A program made the translations under genes and the position numbers. A DNA stretch of 64,000 nt from Tenacibaculum soleae (GTDB lineage: Bacteria; Bacteroidota; Bacteroidia; Flavobacteriales; Flavobacteriaceae). Where the stretch lies: NCBI RefSeq assembly GCF_001693415.1, contig NZ_MAKX01000001.1, positions 700,047-764,046 on the forward strand. Direction: 5' to 3'. Shown piece after piece: positions 8,397 through 15,115 of this stretch. Within the stretch, counting starts at the first letter, position 1; each line of letters begins with the position of its first letter. The notes below the pieces were generated by a model, which was given only the letters and a program-made list of their open reading frames with translations, was not told the DNA's origin and searched no databases.

Positions 8397-8883
8397 AAAT
8401 CTTTTCTCCTTTTAAGAGCCACTTGCTCCATTCCTTATTAAAAGTATGCACTTTGTTTGTTGGTATGTTTTTAGAGTTTACAACCGTATTCTTTTTGTTT
8501 TTCCATTCAAAAATTCCGCCATATAAATTGTAAACATTTTTAAAACCAGCTTTTTTAAGCTGTTCGGCAACATTTTCAGAGCGTATTCCTAACGAGCAAT
8601 ACACTACAATTTTAATGTTTTTATCAGCAGAAAGTATTTTTGTAGTTTTTGTAATATTAAAATCATCATACCCCACACAAATAGCGTTTTTTAGATGACT
8701 CACATTAAACTCTTTTGGTTCACGAGCATCTAACAAAACAACATCCGAAGCAATCGTTTTTAAACTATCTACAAAAATATAAGGAACATTTTCGGTGTTA
8801 TATTTTTTTAATAATTGATGTAGATCCTTTTGAGAAAAAGAATTAAAGCTAATTAGTAAAAAAAATAAAATTAGATGTTTCAT
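8389..8883 (-). CDS. Exported rhodanese-like protein
   Basis: A 164-residue protein. I start it at 8883 (MKHLILFFLL), which gives a proper signal peptide ending near SFS-Q; the longer frame would translate the GC-rich palindrome upstream. The single rhodanese domain includes DVVLLDAREPKEFNVSHL (about 48-64) and an active-site loop starting at the catalytic Cys96 (CSLGIRS), followed by GGIFEWK. Active rhodaneses move sulfane sulfur. Its place inside the arsenosugar cluster suggests a sulfur-transfer or thiol-arsenic role in the periplasm, which is inference. Confidence 0.82.
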   Translation of the reverse strand: MKHLILFFLLISFNSFSQKDLHQLLKKYNTENVPYIFVDSLKTIASDVVLLDAREPKEFNVSHLKNAICVGYDDFNITKTTKILSADKNIKIVVYCSLGIRSENVAEQLKKAGFKNVYNLYGGIFEWKNKKNTVVNSKNIPTNKVHTFNKEWSKWLLKGEKIYE

Positions 8884-8904
8884 TTTACTATAAATAATTA
8901 GAAG

Positions 8905-8972
8905 CTTTTTCCCGCTTTCTGCACTCGCTCTCTGCGAGGAGCTCAAACAAATGCTTCAATCGGGGCTAGGCT
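8905..8972. repeat. GC-rich palindromic intergenic element (REP-like)
   Basis: A roughly 68-base GC-rich island in an AT-rich gap. Read on the minus strand it begins TAGCCCCGATTGAAGC, contains a perfect hairpin CTCGC-AGAGA-GCGAG, and ends AGAAAGCGGG. Elements with the same AGCCCCGAT...AAGCGGG edges are, from memory, dispersed in flavobacterial genomes. I see only this copy in the window. It lies between arsS and the rhodanese gene. Confidence 0.5.
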
Positions 8973-9174
8973 TATTTGCAAAGTAATTATAATTATTACA
9001 AATAGTTTTGTCTTTTTAATAGCTGTTTAAAAATCACTAAAAAAACAACGGTCGTTATGCTAAATTTATTTTCAGCATCATAAAACTGAGGCAAATTATG
9101 ATGAGAAACTAAAATAATTCAATTCCTCATTTCAATAGTTATATTGTTGCATTGTGGAATCAATTTATTGAATT

Positions 9175-10227
9175 TTAAGCCACAACGCCTTGGCAACTAC
9201 TTCCTGCGCCAGCAGTACAACCGTAACAATGTTGATTAATAATAATGTTTCTATCTTGTAGTAACTCTTCATTATAATCAGCTATGTGCTTAACTTTTGA
9301 GTTTACCTTTAAATTTAACATCTGATTAAAATCACAATCATACAAATTACCATCCCAACTTACCGATAAAGTATTAGTGCACATTACGTTTTTCACCGCA
9401 GCAGGATTGTAAGCTTCTACTAAAGAATACATATAATCTTCGTAATTTTCAGAAGCGATTAAATAATCTAAAAATCGACTAATTGGTAAGTTTGTAATTG
9501 CAAAAAGATTATGAAAATCGATATTGAAATCTTCTTTTAAGGCTTTTTTAAAATCACTTTCTAACGCCATTTGATCTCCGGGTAAAAATGCTCCTGACGG
9601 GTTGTATACTAAATCGAGTTTTAAATTAGACCCAGCAACACCATAACCAATATCATTAAGCATTTGTAATGCTTTTATTGATTTATCAAAAACGCCATCA
9701 CCACGTTGTTTGTCTGTTTTTCCACGTGTCCAGTGTGGCATAGACGATACTACATGCACATTATGTTTTTTAAAAAATTCAGGTAAATCGTAATATTTTT
9801 TGTTGGCTCTAATTATGGTTAGGTTAGATCGAACGATAAAATCTTTAATTCCGGCTTTTGCTGATTCTTCAACAAACCATCTAAAATTCGGATTCATTTC
9901 TGGTGCTCCGCCAGTTAAATCTAAAGTATGTGCTTCGGTTTTTTTAATTACCTCCAAACATTGTTGCATGGTTTCAATCGTCATAATTTCTTTACGATCA
10001 GGCCCTGCATCAACATGACAATGTGCACAAACTTGGTTGCACATGTAACCTAAGTTTATCTGTAAAATTTCTAACTTTTTTGGACGCAAAGGAAACTGAT
10101 TTGTTTCCTTTAATTTTTTAGCAAATGTTGGCAATTCTCCATCAGCAAAAATTCCATCAGATAAAATTTTTAACTGACGTTGTGTATTTGCTAAATCGTT
10201 ATTTCTTGCTTTTAAAGATTTTTTCAT
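9175..10227 (-). CDS. arsS: Arsenosugar biosynthesis radical SAM protein ArsS
   Basis: A 350-residue radical SAM enzyme. The iron-sulfur motif CxxxCxxC is C63-C67-C70 in YMCNQVCAHCHVDAGP, followed by the SAM-binding LDLTGGAPE (102-110). The C-terminal half has extra cysteines in VMCTNTLSVSWDGNLYDCDF (C283, C298) and at the end HCYGCTAGAGSSCQG (C334, C337, C345), as in the ArsS family. ArsS transfers a 5'-deoxyadenosyl group from SAM to dimethylarsenite, giving a dimethylarsinoyl adenosine. The neighbouring arsM, phosphorylase and glycosyltransferase genes fit the same pathway. This copy uses cysteine throughout and has no in-frame UGA that would suggest the selenoprotein form. Confidence 0.9.
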   Translation of the reverse strand: MKKSLKARNNDLANTQRQLKILSDGIFADGELPTFAKKLKETNQFPLRPKKLEILQINLGYMCNQVCAHCHVDAGPDRKEIMTIETMQQCLEVIKKTEAHTLDLTGGAPEMNPNFRWFVEESAKAGIKDFIVRSNLTIIRANKKYYDLPEFFKKHNVHVVSSMPHWTRGKTDKQRGDGVFDKSIKALQMLNDIGYGVAGSNLKLDLVYNPSGAFLPGDQMALESDFKKALKEDFNIDFHNLFAITNLPISRFLDYLIASENYEDYMYSLVEAYNPAAVKNVMCTNTLSVSWDGNLYDCDFNQMLNLKVNSKVKHIADYNEELLQDRNIIINQHCYGCTAGAGSSCQGVVA

Positions 10228-10230
10228 TTA

Positions 10231-10290
10231 ATTACGAATGCAGAATTATGAATTACGAACTTTTATTTAGCAATTCGTAATTTAAAATTC
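10231..10290. repeat. Intergenic inverted repeat of ATTACGAA / ATTCATAATT units
   Basis: Between arsS and the AhpD-like gene the sequence AATTATGAATTACGAA is followed about 20 bases later by an imperfect reverse complement (TTCGTAATTTAAAATTCATAATT). An extra copy of AATTACGAA precedes it. The unit ATTACGAATTA is AT-rich, so chance contributes, but the paired arms suggest a small repeated element. Confidence 0.4.
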
Positions 10291-10299
10291 ATAATTTTT

Positions 10300-10635
10300 T
10301 TACATTTCTAACTTATTTACTTTGTTCATCATTTGAACTCCGTGGACCAAAGTTGCACCACTTTTTATAGCGGCACCTACATGAATAGCTTCCATCATTT
10401 CTTCTTTGGTAACACCGCGTTGTAAACCATCTTTTGTGTAAGCATCTATGCAATATGGGCATTGTTCTGTATGTGCAACAGCTAAGGCAATTAAGCTTTT
10501 TTCGCGAGCAGTTAAAGCGCCTTCTTCAAATACTTTTCCGTAATAATCAAAGAATTTGTTTCCAAGTTCTTCGTTCCATTCTGTTATTTTTCCGAACTTA
10601 CGTAGGTCGGCAGGGTCGTAATATGTTTTTGACAT
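10300..10635 (-). CDS. Arsenosugar biosynthesis-associated AhpD-like (carboxymuconolactone decarboxylase) protein
   Basis: A 111-residue protein of the AhpD/CMD alpha-helical family. The redox motif C59-P-Y-C62 lies in AHTEQCPYCIDAYTKDG, and the second family helix with EEMMEAIHVGAAIKSGATLVHG follows. Proteins like this are annotated as the peroxidase-like partner of arsenosugar biosynthesis because they sit next to arsS. It may keep the trivalent arsenical reduced or handle peroxide; no substrate is proven. It is 72 bases upstream of arsS on the same strand, with a palindromic element in that gap. Confidence 0.82.
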   Translation of the reverse strand: MSKTYYDPADLRKFGKITEWNEELGNKFFDYYGKVFEEGALTAREKSLIALAVAHTEQCPYCIDAYTKDGLQRGVTKEEMMEAIHVGAAIKSGATLVHGVQMMNKVNKLEM

Positions 10636-10708
10636 GTTGTTTTTAGCTTGAAAAGTAAAAATACAAATAGTTTTTAAAATTAGCTTTCACTAAAAGTAGT
10701 AATAGTAG

Positions 10709-11416
10709 CTATTTTTCGTTTAAATTCCAGTTGTATTCTAAGAACTTAATTTTTGCGTTTTTATTAATTTTAATGGTCGAATATTTATTTAAAAAATCAA
10801 TAAGACTTCCTTTTTTGATGAAATCACCTTTAAACCATTCGAATATTTTTGACAACTGAATCTTATTTTTTGAAATTTTATTTCTGCTAGTGTCATTAAT
10901 AAAGTTTTTTATTAATTTTTCTGTTTTACTTTTATAGTTAGCTTCTGTAAAAGCAAAATTCCCTAATTTCGGACAAGAAATAGAAGCACAATTTACACCT
11001 ACGTGAATTTTAGGATCGTTATAATTTTTACGTAAAATTTTGTGCTCAATAAAATTTAGCGTGTAGGTTTTGCCGCCAACTTTAGCAAACGCAATATTCC
11101 AAGCGTCTTTACCTCTCTTTTTTATGTTTAAAATACTTTTTAAAGGGTAGTGTTTTAAAATTAATTTGATAGTGTAAGCATTGTATGCGTTTACCCAAAA
11201 TGCTTTGGTTTTTGATGCAGACCAATTTTTTTGAGGGGTAGTTTTGTTTAAATACTCTAGGTAAGTGTCAAGCTTAGTCTCTTCTTTTTTGAATGTTTTG
11301 TAGTTTACAACTCCTTTATTAGTAACATGTTTGTTTAATAAATCGTTAAGAATACTTGTTTGTCCAAAAGAATTGATGAAAAAAGTTAAGCTAAATAATA
11401 AGAATATTTTACGCAT
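10709..11416 (-). CDS. DUF547 family secreted protein
   Basis: A 235-residue protein with a signal peptide (MRKIFLLFSLTFFINSFGQ) and the DUF547 core: NWSASKTKAFWVNAYNAYTIKLIL, DAWNIAFAKVGGKTYTLNFIEHKIL and GVNCASISCPKLG. DUF547 proteins are presumed enzymes of unknown reaction, possibly thiol-dependent given the conserved Cys pair. I place it as the first gene of the arsenosugar cluster because it runs the same way with a 73-base gap to the next gene. No clear -7 element is visible upstream, so its promoter is unresolved. Confidence 0.85.
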   Translation of the reverse strand: MRKIFLLFSLTFFINSFGQTSILNDLLNKHVTNKGVVNYKTFKKEETKLDTYLEYLNKTTPQKNWSASKTKAFWVNAYNAYTIKLILKHYPLKSILNIKKRGKDAWNIAFAKVGGKTYTLNFIEHKILRKNYNDPKIHVGVNCASISCPKLGNFAFTEANYKSKTEKLIKNFINDTSRNKISKNKIQLSKIFEWFKGDFIKKGSLIDFLNKYSTIKINKNAKIKFLEYNWNLNEK

Positions 11417-11570
11417 AATTTATAATTTTATCTATTGCTTTAGACGTTTGTTTAAAGGTAGCATTACAAAGAATAGGTTTTAAGTATAAAATATTTTAAA
11501 AACAATCTTTGTTAATTACATAGTTTACTTGTTAGGAAGCGTGTATAAAGTGTTTAGGAAAAGGGGTAAA

Positions 11571-11604
11571 ATAAAAAAACCTTAACAAATAAATGTTAAG
11601 GTTT
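11571..11604 (-). terminator. Terminator after the distal tRNA-Leu
   Basis: An 11-base-pair perfect stem (AAACCTTAACA with TGTTAAGGTTT) closing a six-base loop, with a T run on the minus strand. It starts three bases past the tRNA-Leu 3' end. Confidence 0.75.
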
Positions 11605-11606
11605 AG

Positions 11607-11692
11607 TACTGAAGGCGGGACTTGAACCCGCACGGACATTACAGTCCATTGGATTTTAAGTCCAACGTGTCTACCAATTCCACCACTTCAGC
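11607..11692 (-). tRNA. tRNA-Leu (UAA), copy 1
   Basis: An 86-base tRNA with the long variable arm of class II tRNAs. The acceptor stem GCTGAAG pairs with CTTCAGT (first pair G-T), the discriminator is A, and the anticodon loop CTTAAAA gives anticodon UAA. The T arm has GGTTCAAGTCC. No CCA is encoded. It is identical over its whole length to the second copy 68 bases upstream. Confidence 0.96.
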
Positions 11693-11725
11693 TGGTGTAT
11701 GTATAATATTTTTTTGACTATTTCT

Positions 11726-11757
11726 TAAAATAAGCCTCGTTAATAAAAACGAGGCTT
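11726..11757 (-). terminator. Hairpin between the two tRNA-Leu genes
   Basis: A 10-base-pair perfect stem (AAGCCTCGTT with AACGAGGCTT) with a six-base loop and a short T-rich tail on the minus strand. It would end, or allow processing of, the transcript after the second tRNA-Leu copy. Confidence 0.65.
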
Positions 11758-11759
11758 AG

Positions 11760-11845
11760 TACTGAAGGCGGGACTTGAACCCGCACGGACATTACAGTCC
11801 ATTGGATTTTAAGTCCAACGTGTCTACCAATTCCACCACTTCAGC
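11760..11845 (-). tRNA. tRNA-Leu (UAA), copy 2
   Basis: Identical in sequence to the 86-base copy at 11607-11692: acceptor GCTGAAG/CTTCAGT, anticodon UAA, long variable arm, no encoded CCA. Each copy has its own downstream hairpin of different stem sequence, so the duplication is limited to the tRNA itself. Confidence 0.96.
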
Positions 11846-11895
11846 TTTTGATTGTTTATAACAATCAAATTGGTATATTTTTAAGAAAGTCTCAG

Positions 11896-11967
11896 AGCGA
11901 AAGACGGGATTTGAACCCGCGACCCCCACCTTGGCAAGGTGATGCTCTACCCCTGAGCTACTTTCGC
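11896..11967 (-). tRNA. tRNA-Gly (GCC)
   Basis: A 72-base tRNA. The acceptor stem GCGAAAG pairs perfectly with CTTTCGC, the discriminator is U as usual for glycine, the D arm has TAGCTCAGGGGTAGAGC, and the anticodon loop CTTGCCAAG gives GCC. The T arm has GGTTCAAATCC. No CCA is encoded. It is the promoter-proximal member of this leftward three-tRNA cluster. Confidence 0.97.
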
Positions 11968-12090
11968 GTAGTCAAAAATTATTTTAATGAACGTTGCATT
12001 GCTGCGAATGCGGGTGCAAATATAACACCTTTTTTTAAATTACAAAATAGTTTTTAATTTTTTTTCTATTTCGATTACTATTATTTTTTA

Positions 12091-12120
12091 TTGCCATTAA
12101 GTAAGAAAGAAATATCTTTG
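12091..12120 (+). promoter_or_regulatory. Predicted promoter of the ctaB-cytochrome oxidase operon
   Basis: TTG at 12091-12093, a 19-base spacer, and TATCTTTG at 12113-12120 match the Bacteroidetes -33/-7 consensus exactly. The GTG start of ctaB is about 20 bases downstream. Confidence 0.75.
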
Positions 12121-12139
12121 CAAAAAAATAAAATTAGAA

Positions 12140-13042
12140 GTGGATTCTATCTCGCCTTTACATACTAAAACATCTTTAAAGTCAATGTTTAATGATTTTA
12201 AACAATTAACAAAGGTAGGATTATCTATAAGTGTAGTTTTTACTTCTGTTACGGGATACTTATTAGGCGCTGAAACAATTAATTATACAACGGTATTATT
12301 ACTGGCAGTAGGAGGTTATCTAATGGTGGGTGCATCAAATGCTTTTAACCAGGTTATTGAAAAAGATATAGATGCGTTAATGCAGCGTACTAAAAATCGC
12401 CCTTTGCCTGCCAAAAGAATGCAGGTAAGTACGGCTTTAATTATTGCAACAATTTTTACTATTGCTGGTATCGGAATTTTATACGCAATAAATCCGAAGT
12501 GTGCTTTATTTGGCGCAATATCTATTTTTTTATACACAAGTGCATATACACCTTTAAAGGCTGTAACTCCTTTAGCAGTTTTTGTCGGAGCTATACCAGG
12601 GGCAATTCCTTTTATGTTAGGATGGGTTGCTGCAACTGGGCAGTTTGGAATAGAAGCAGGTTTTTTATTTATGATCCAGTTTTTTTGGCAATTCCCACAT
12701 TTTTGGGCTATTGGTTGGTTACAGTTTGAAGAATATAATAAAGCAGGTTTACACATGCTTCCTATGGATAAAAAAGATAAAGGAGCTATTGTGCAAATAA
12801 TTTTTTACACCTGTATTATGATATTAATGTCATTGGCACCGGTTTTAAAAGTAACAGGAAACTTTTATATATATCCTTTAACAGCAGTTATTGTTTTGTT
12901 ATTAGGTTTGCTAATGTTGTATTACGCTTTTCAATTATATAAATCAGAAGAAAATACGGATGCTCGTAAATTAATGCTGGCAAGTGTTTTTTATATTACA
13001 ATCGTACCCATAATTTATGTGGTAGATAAATTTTTACATTAA
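12140..13042 (+). CDS. ctaB: Protoheme IX farnesyltransferase (heme O synthase)
   Basis: A 300-residue UbiA-family prenyltransferase that farnesylates heme B to heme O for the cytochrome oxidase. It has about nine membrane helices. The first aspartate-rich motif is seen as NAFNQVIEKDIDALMQRTKNRPLPAKRM, and the second region includes WQFPHFWAIGWLQFEEYNKAGLHMLP. I use the GTG at 12140, which lies shortly after a strong promoter; an ATG at 12185 is possible but would shorten the cytoplasmic N-terminus. Its stop overlaps the ATG of the following oxidase subunit III gene by one base. Confidence 0.95.
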   Translation: MDSISPLHTKTSLKSMFNDFKQLTKVGLSISVVFTSVTGYLLGAETINYTTVLLLAVGGYLMVGASNAFNQVIEKDIDALMQRTKNRPLPAKRMQVSTALIIATIFTIAGIGILYAINPKCALFGAISIFLYTSAYTPLKAVTPLAVFVGAIPGAIPFMLGWVAATGQFGIEAGFLFMIQFFWQFPHFWAIGWLQFEEYNKAGLHMLPMDKKDKGAIVQIIFYTCIMILMSLAPVLKVTGNFYIYPLTAVIVLLLGLLMLYYAFQLYKSEENTDARKLMLASVFYITIVPIIYVVDKFLH

Positions 13043-13626
13043 TGAGTGAACAAACTTTACAAGAAGAATTAAAAGCAGGTAAAAGAAAATCAGCAAAACC
13101 AATGTTATGGGTGGCGATGATTAGTATGGTAATGTTTTTTGCAGGGCTAACAAGTGCTTATGTAGTTAGTATGAAACGTGATGATTGGGTTAGTTTCGAT
13201 TTACCACAGTCGTTTTATATTAGTACAGTTTTAATTATTTTAAGTAGTATTACCTTAATACTATCTCAAAAATTTTTAAGGAAAGACAATTTAAAAGCAT
13301 CTTTAGCGCTTTTATTAGCAACTTTAGTCTTAGGATTAGGCTTTGTTTGGTACCAATATGTAGGTTTTAACGAACTAAAATCAGTTGGATTATATTTTAC
13401 AGGACCCGAAAGTACCGTATCTACATCTTTTATAATAGGAATAACATTTATGCATGTTTTACACTTGTTAGCAGGTGTAATTGTATTATTGGTAGTAATT
13501 TATAATCATTTTAAAAAGAAATATTCAGCAACGGATATGCTTGGGTTTGAGTTAGGTGGAATCTTTTGGCATTTCGTAGATGTTTTATGGATTTATCTAT
13601 TTTTCTTTTTCTATTTCATAAGATGA
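13042..13626 (+). CDS. Cytochrome c oxidase subunit III (short form)
   Basis: A 194-residue heme-copper oxidase subunit III with five hydrophobic segments. The N-terminal helix ends GLTSAYVVSM, the middle has TLVLGLGFVWYQYVGF, and the last helices carry FMHVLHLLAGVIVLL and FWHFVDVLWIYLFFFFYF, the conserved histidine/acidic helix pair of the family. It is translationally coupled to ctaB by a one-base overlap and followed 56 bases later by a second, longer subunit III gene. Two paired subunit III-type genes are common in Bacteroidetes caa3-type loci. Confidence 0.92.
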   Translation: MSEQTLQEELKAGKRKSAKPMLWVAMISMVMFFAGLTSAYVVSMKRDDWVSFDLPQSFYISTVLIILSSITLILSQKFLRKDNLKASLALLLATLVLGLGFVWYQYVGFNELKSVGLYFTGPESTVSTSFIIGITFMHVLHLLAGVIVLLVVIYNHFKKKYSATDMLGFELGGIFWHFVDVLWIYLFFFFYFIR

Positions 13627-13682
13627 TGAAAAATGCGTAATTTTGGCGCACTGTTTTAACAAAAATTAACAAAAAGAGATTT

Positions 13683-14696
13683 ATGGAAGCAAATAATGCT
13701 GTAAATTCTGATAAGAAAGAAGCCTGGGGCGGAGGTGGTGCAAAACCATTTGGCGCTAGTTATGGTAAAATGATGATGTGGTTTTTCATCGTATCTGATG
13801 CATTAACCTTTTCGGGTTTTTTAGCAGCGTATGGTTTAACACGTTTTAAATTTATTGACTCTTGGCCAATTGCCGATGAAGTTTTTACTCACTTTCCGGG
13901 GTTACACGGTGTACACGCACCAATGTACTATGTGGCGTTAATGACCTTTATTTTAATTATATCGTCAGTAACAATGGTGTTGGCTGTTGATGCTGGCCAT
14001 CAAAAGAAAAAAAATAAAGTAGCTTGGTATATGTTTGCTACGATTATTTTCGGAATTATTTTCGTTGGTTCACAGGCATGGGAGTGGAAAAACTTTATTA
14101 ACGGTTCTTATGGAGCAGTTAAAACGGAGAATAACCACATTTTACAATTTGCAAAAGCAGATGGTGTAGATGATGAAGGTAAGCCTGTATATCATCAAAT
14201 AGCATTAGCTGATTTTGTTCACGTTGATAGAAAGGATGAAAGAATTCAACATAATCGCGAAAACGGATTATGGTTTGAGAAAGAAGAAACTATATCTGAA
14301 TATTCAGTAGCACAAATTCAAGAAGCTTTTAAAGCGGATCCTACTTTGTTGATTCGAACTGAAAAGTTGAATCCTGAAACAAAACAAAAAATAGTTTTAT
14401 CAAGAAAGGAAAGTTTAGCACAATTAGCGTTAGCAAATCAAGTGGTTGAAGGAGCTAACTTACATGTTAACGAATATGGGAATCCAATATTTGCAGATTT
14501 CTTTTTCTTTATTACTGGATTTCACGGGTTTCACGTATTTTCAGGAATCATTATTAATATTATAGTTTTCTTTAACGTTGTATTAGGTACATACGAACGT
14601 AGAGGGCACTATGAAATGGTTGAAAAAGTAGGTTTATATTGGCACTTTGTAGATTTAGTTTGGGTATTTGTATTTACCTTTTTCTACTTAGTATAA
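13683..14696 (+). CDS. Cytochrome c oxidase subunit III, long form with soluble insertion
   Basis: A 337-residue subunit III. Five membrane segments and the conserved ends are present (GSQAWEWKNF around residue 122-131; FHGFHVFSGIIIN and YWHFVDLVWVFVFTFFYL near the C-terminus). Between them, about residues 135-265 form a hydrophilic, charged insertion that contains no membrane helix and probably projects into the periplasm or cytoplasm. The insertion is in frame and has normal codon use, so it is a lineage feature rather than an assembly error. The gene is followed 19 bases later by subunit IV. Confidence 0.92.
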   Translation: MEANNAVNSDKKEAWGGGGAKPFGASYGKMMMWFFIVSDALTFSGFLAAYGLTRFKFIDSWPIADEVFTHFPGLHGVHAPMYYVALMTFILIISSVTMVLAVDAGHQKKKNKVAWYMFATIIFGIIFVGSQAWEWKNFINGSYGAVKTENNHILQFAKADGVDDEGKPVYHQIALADFVHVDRKDERIQHNRENGLWFEKEETISEYSVAQIQEAFKADPTLLIRTEKLNPETKQKIVLSRKESLAQLALANQVVEGANLHVNEYGNPIFADFFFFITGFHGFHVFSGIIINIIVFFNVVLGTYERRGHYEMVEKVGLYWHFVDLVWVFVFTFFYLV

Positions 14697-14715
14697 TTAA
14701 AAAACGATATTAAAA

Positions 14716-15054
14716 ATGGGTCACGCACACGAATCAAATAAAAAAAGAATTTGGATTGTTTTAGCAATCTTAACAATTATAACAACTGTTGAAGTAGGTT
14801 TAGGTATTGTTAAACCAGATTCATTACACTTACATGGATTAGGAACTAGTTGGTTAAACTGGATTTTCATTATCCTAACAATAGCAAAAGCATATTATAT
14901 TGCTTGGGCATTTATGCACTTAGAAGGTGAAAAAACATGGTTTAGACGTTCGATAGTTTGGACTGCAGTTTTCTTGATATCTTATCTTTTATTTATCATT
15001 TTAATAGAAGGAGATTATTTATACGATACATTAGCACCATTGGTAAAATGGTAA
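14716..15054 (+). CDS. Cytochrome c oxidase subunit IV family protein
   Basis: A 112-residue protein with three membrane helices. After the histidine-containing start (MGHAHESNKKRIW), it has helix motifs IVLAILTIITTVEVGLGI, LNWIFIILTIAKAYYIAWAFMHLEGE and the C-terminal helix ending in IILIEGDYLYD. This is the bacterial subunit IV/CyoD-like pattern. It supports assembly of the oxidase with the neighbouring subunit III proteins. A hairpin terminator follows, splitting the operon from the assembly genes. Confidence 0.9.
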   Translation: MGHAHESNKKRIWIVLAILTIITTVEVGLGIVKPDSLHLHGLGTSWLNWIFIILTIAKAYYIAWAFMHLEGEKTWFRRSIVWTAVFLISYLLFIILIEGDYLYDTLAPLVKW

Positions 15055-15068
15055 TCAAATAAAAATTT

Positions 15069-15098
15069 AAAAGGTGGTCTTAACCACCTTTTTTTTTC
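15069..15098 (+). terminator. Terminator or attenuator inside the oxidase operon
   Basis: An eight-base-pair stem (AAGGTGGT with ACCACCTT), four-base loop and a run of T. It lies 17 bases after the subunit IV stop and only about 25 bases before the next gene, so partial read-through may set the level of the SCO genes. Confidence 0.75.
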
Positions 15099-15115
15099 TT
15101 TAATTATAACTAAAA

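Noticed and set aside
8883..8946. Longer start for the rhodanese gene
   Set aside because: It would translate the GC-rich palindromic element and hide the signal peptide that begins at MKHLILFF.
9175..10227. Selenocysteine site in ArsS
   Set aside because: The frame is closed by an ordinary stop and the expected positions are cysteine codons.
11607..11967. tRNA cluster as an integration site of a mobile element
   Set aside because: No integrase, direct repeat of a tRNA end, or change in composition is seen; the second Leu gene is a full functional copy.
11848..12057. Plus-strand open frame reading SERRDLNPRPPPWQGDALPLS
   Set aside because: This is the well-known false protein made by translating the antisense of a tRNA; here it covers tRNA-Gly.
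12316..12756. Minus-strand open frame inside ctaB
   Set aside because: It is a shadow of ctaB, rich in Cys and Pro with no domain, and overlaps a confidently identified gene.
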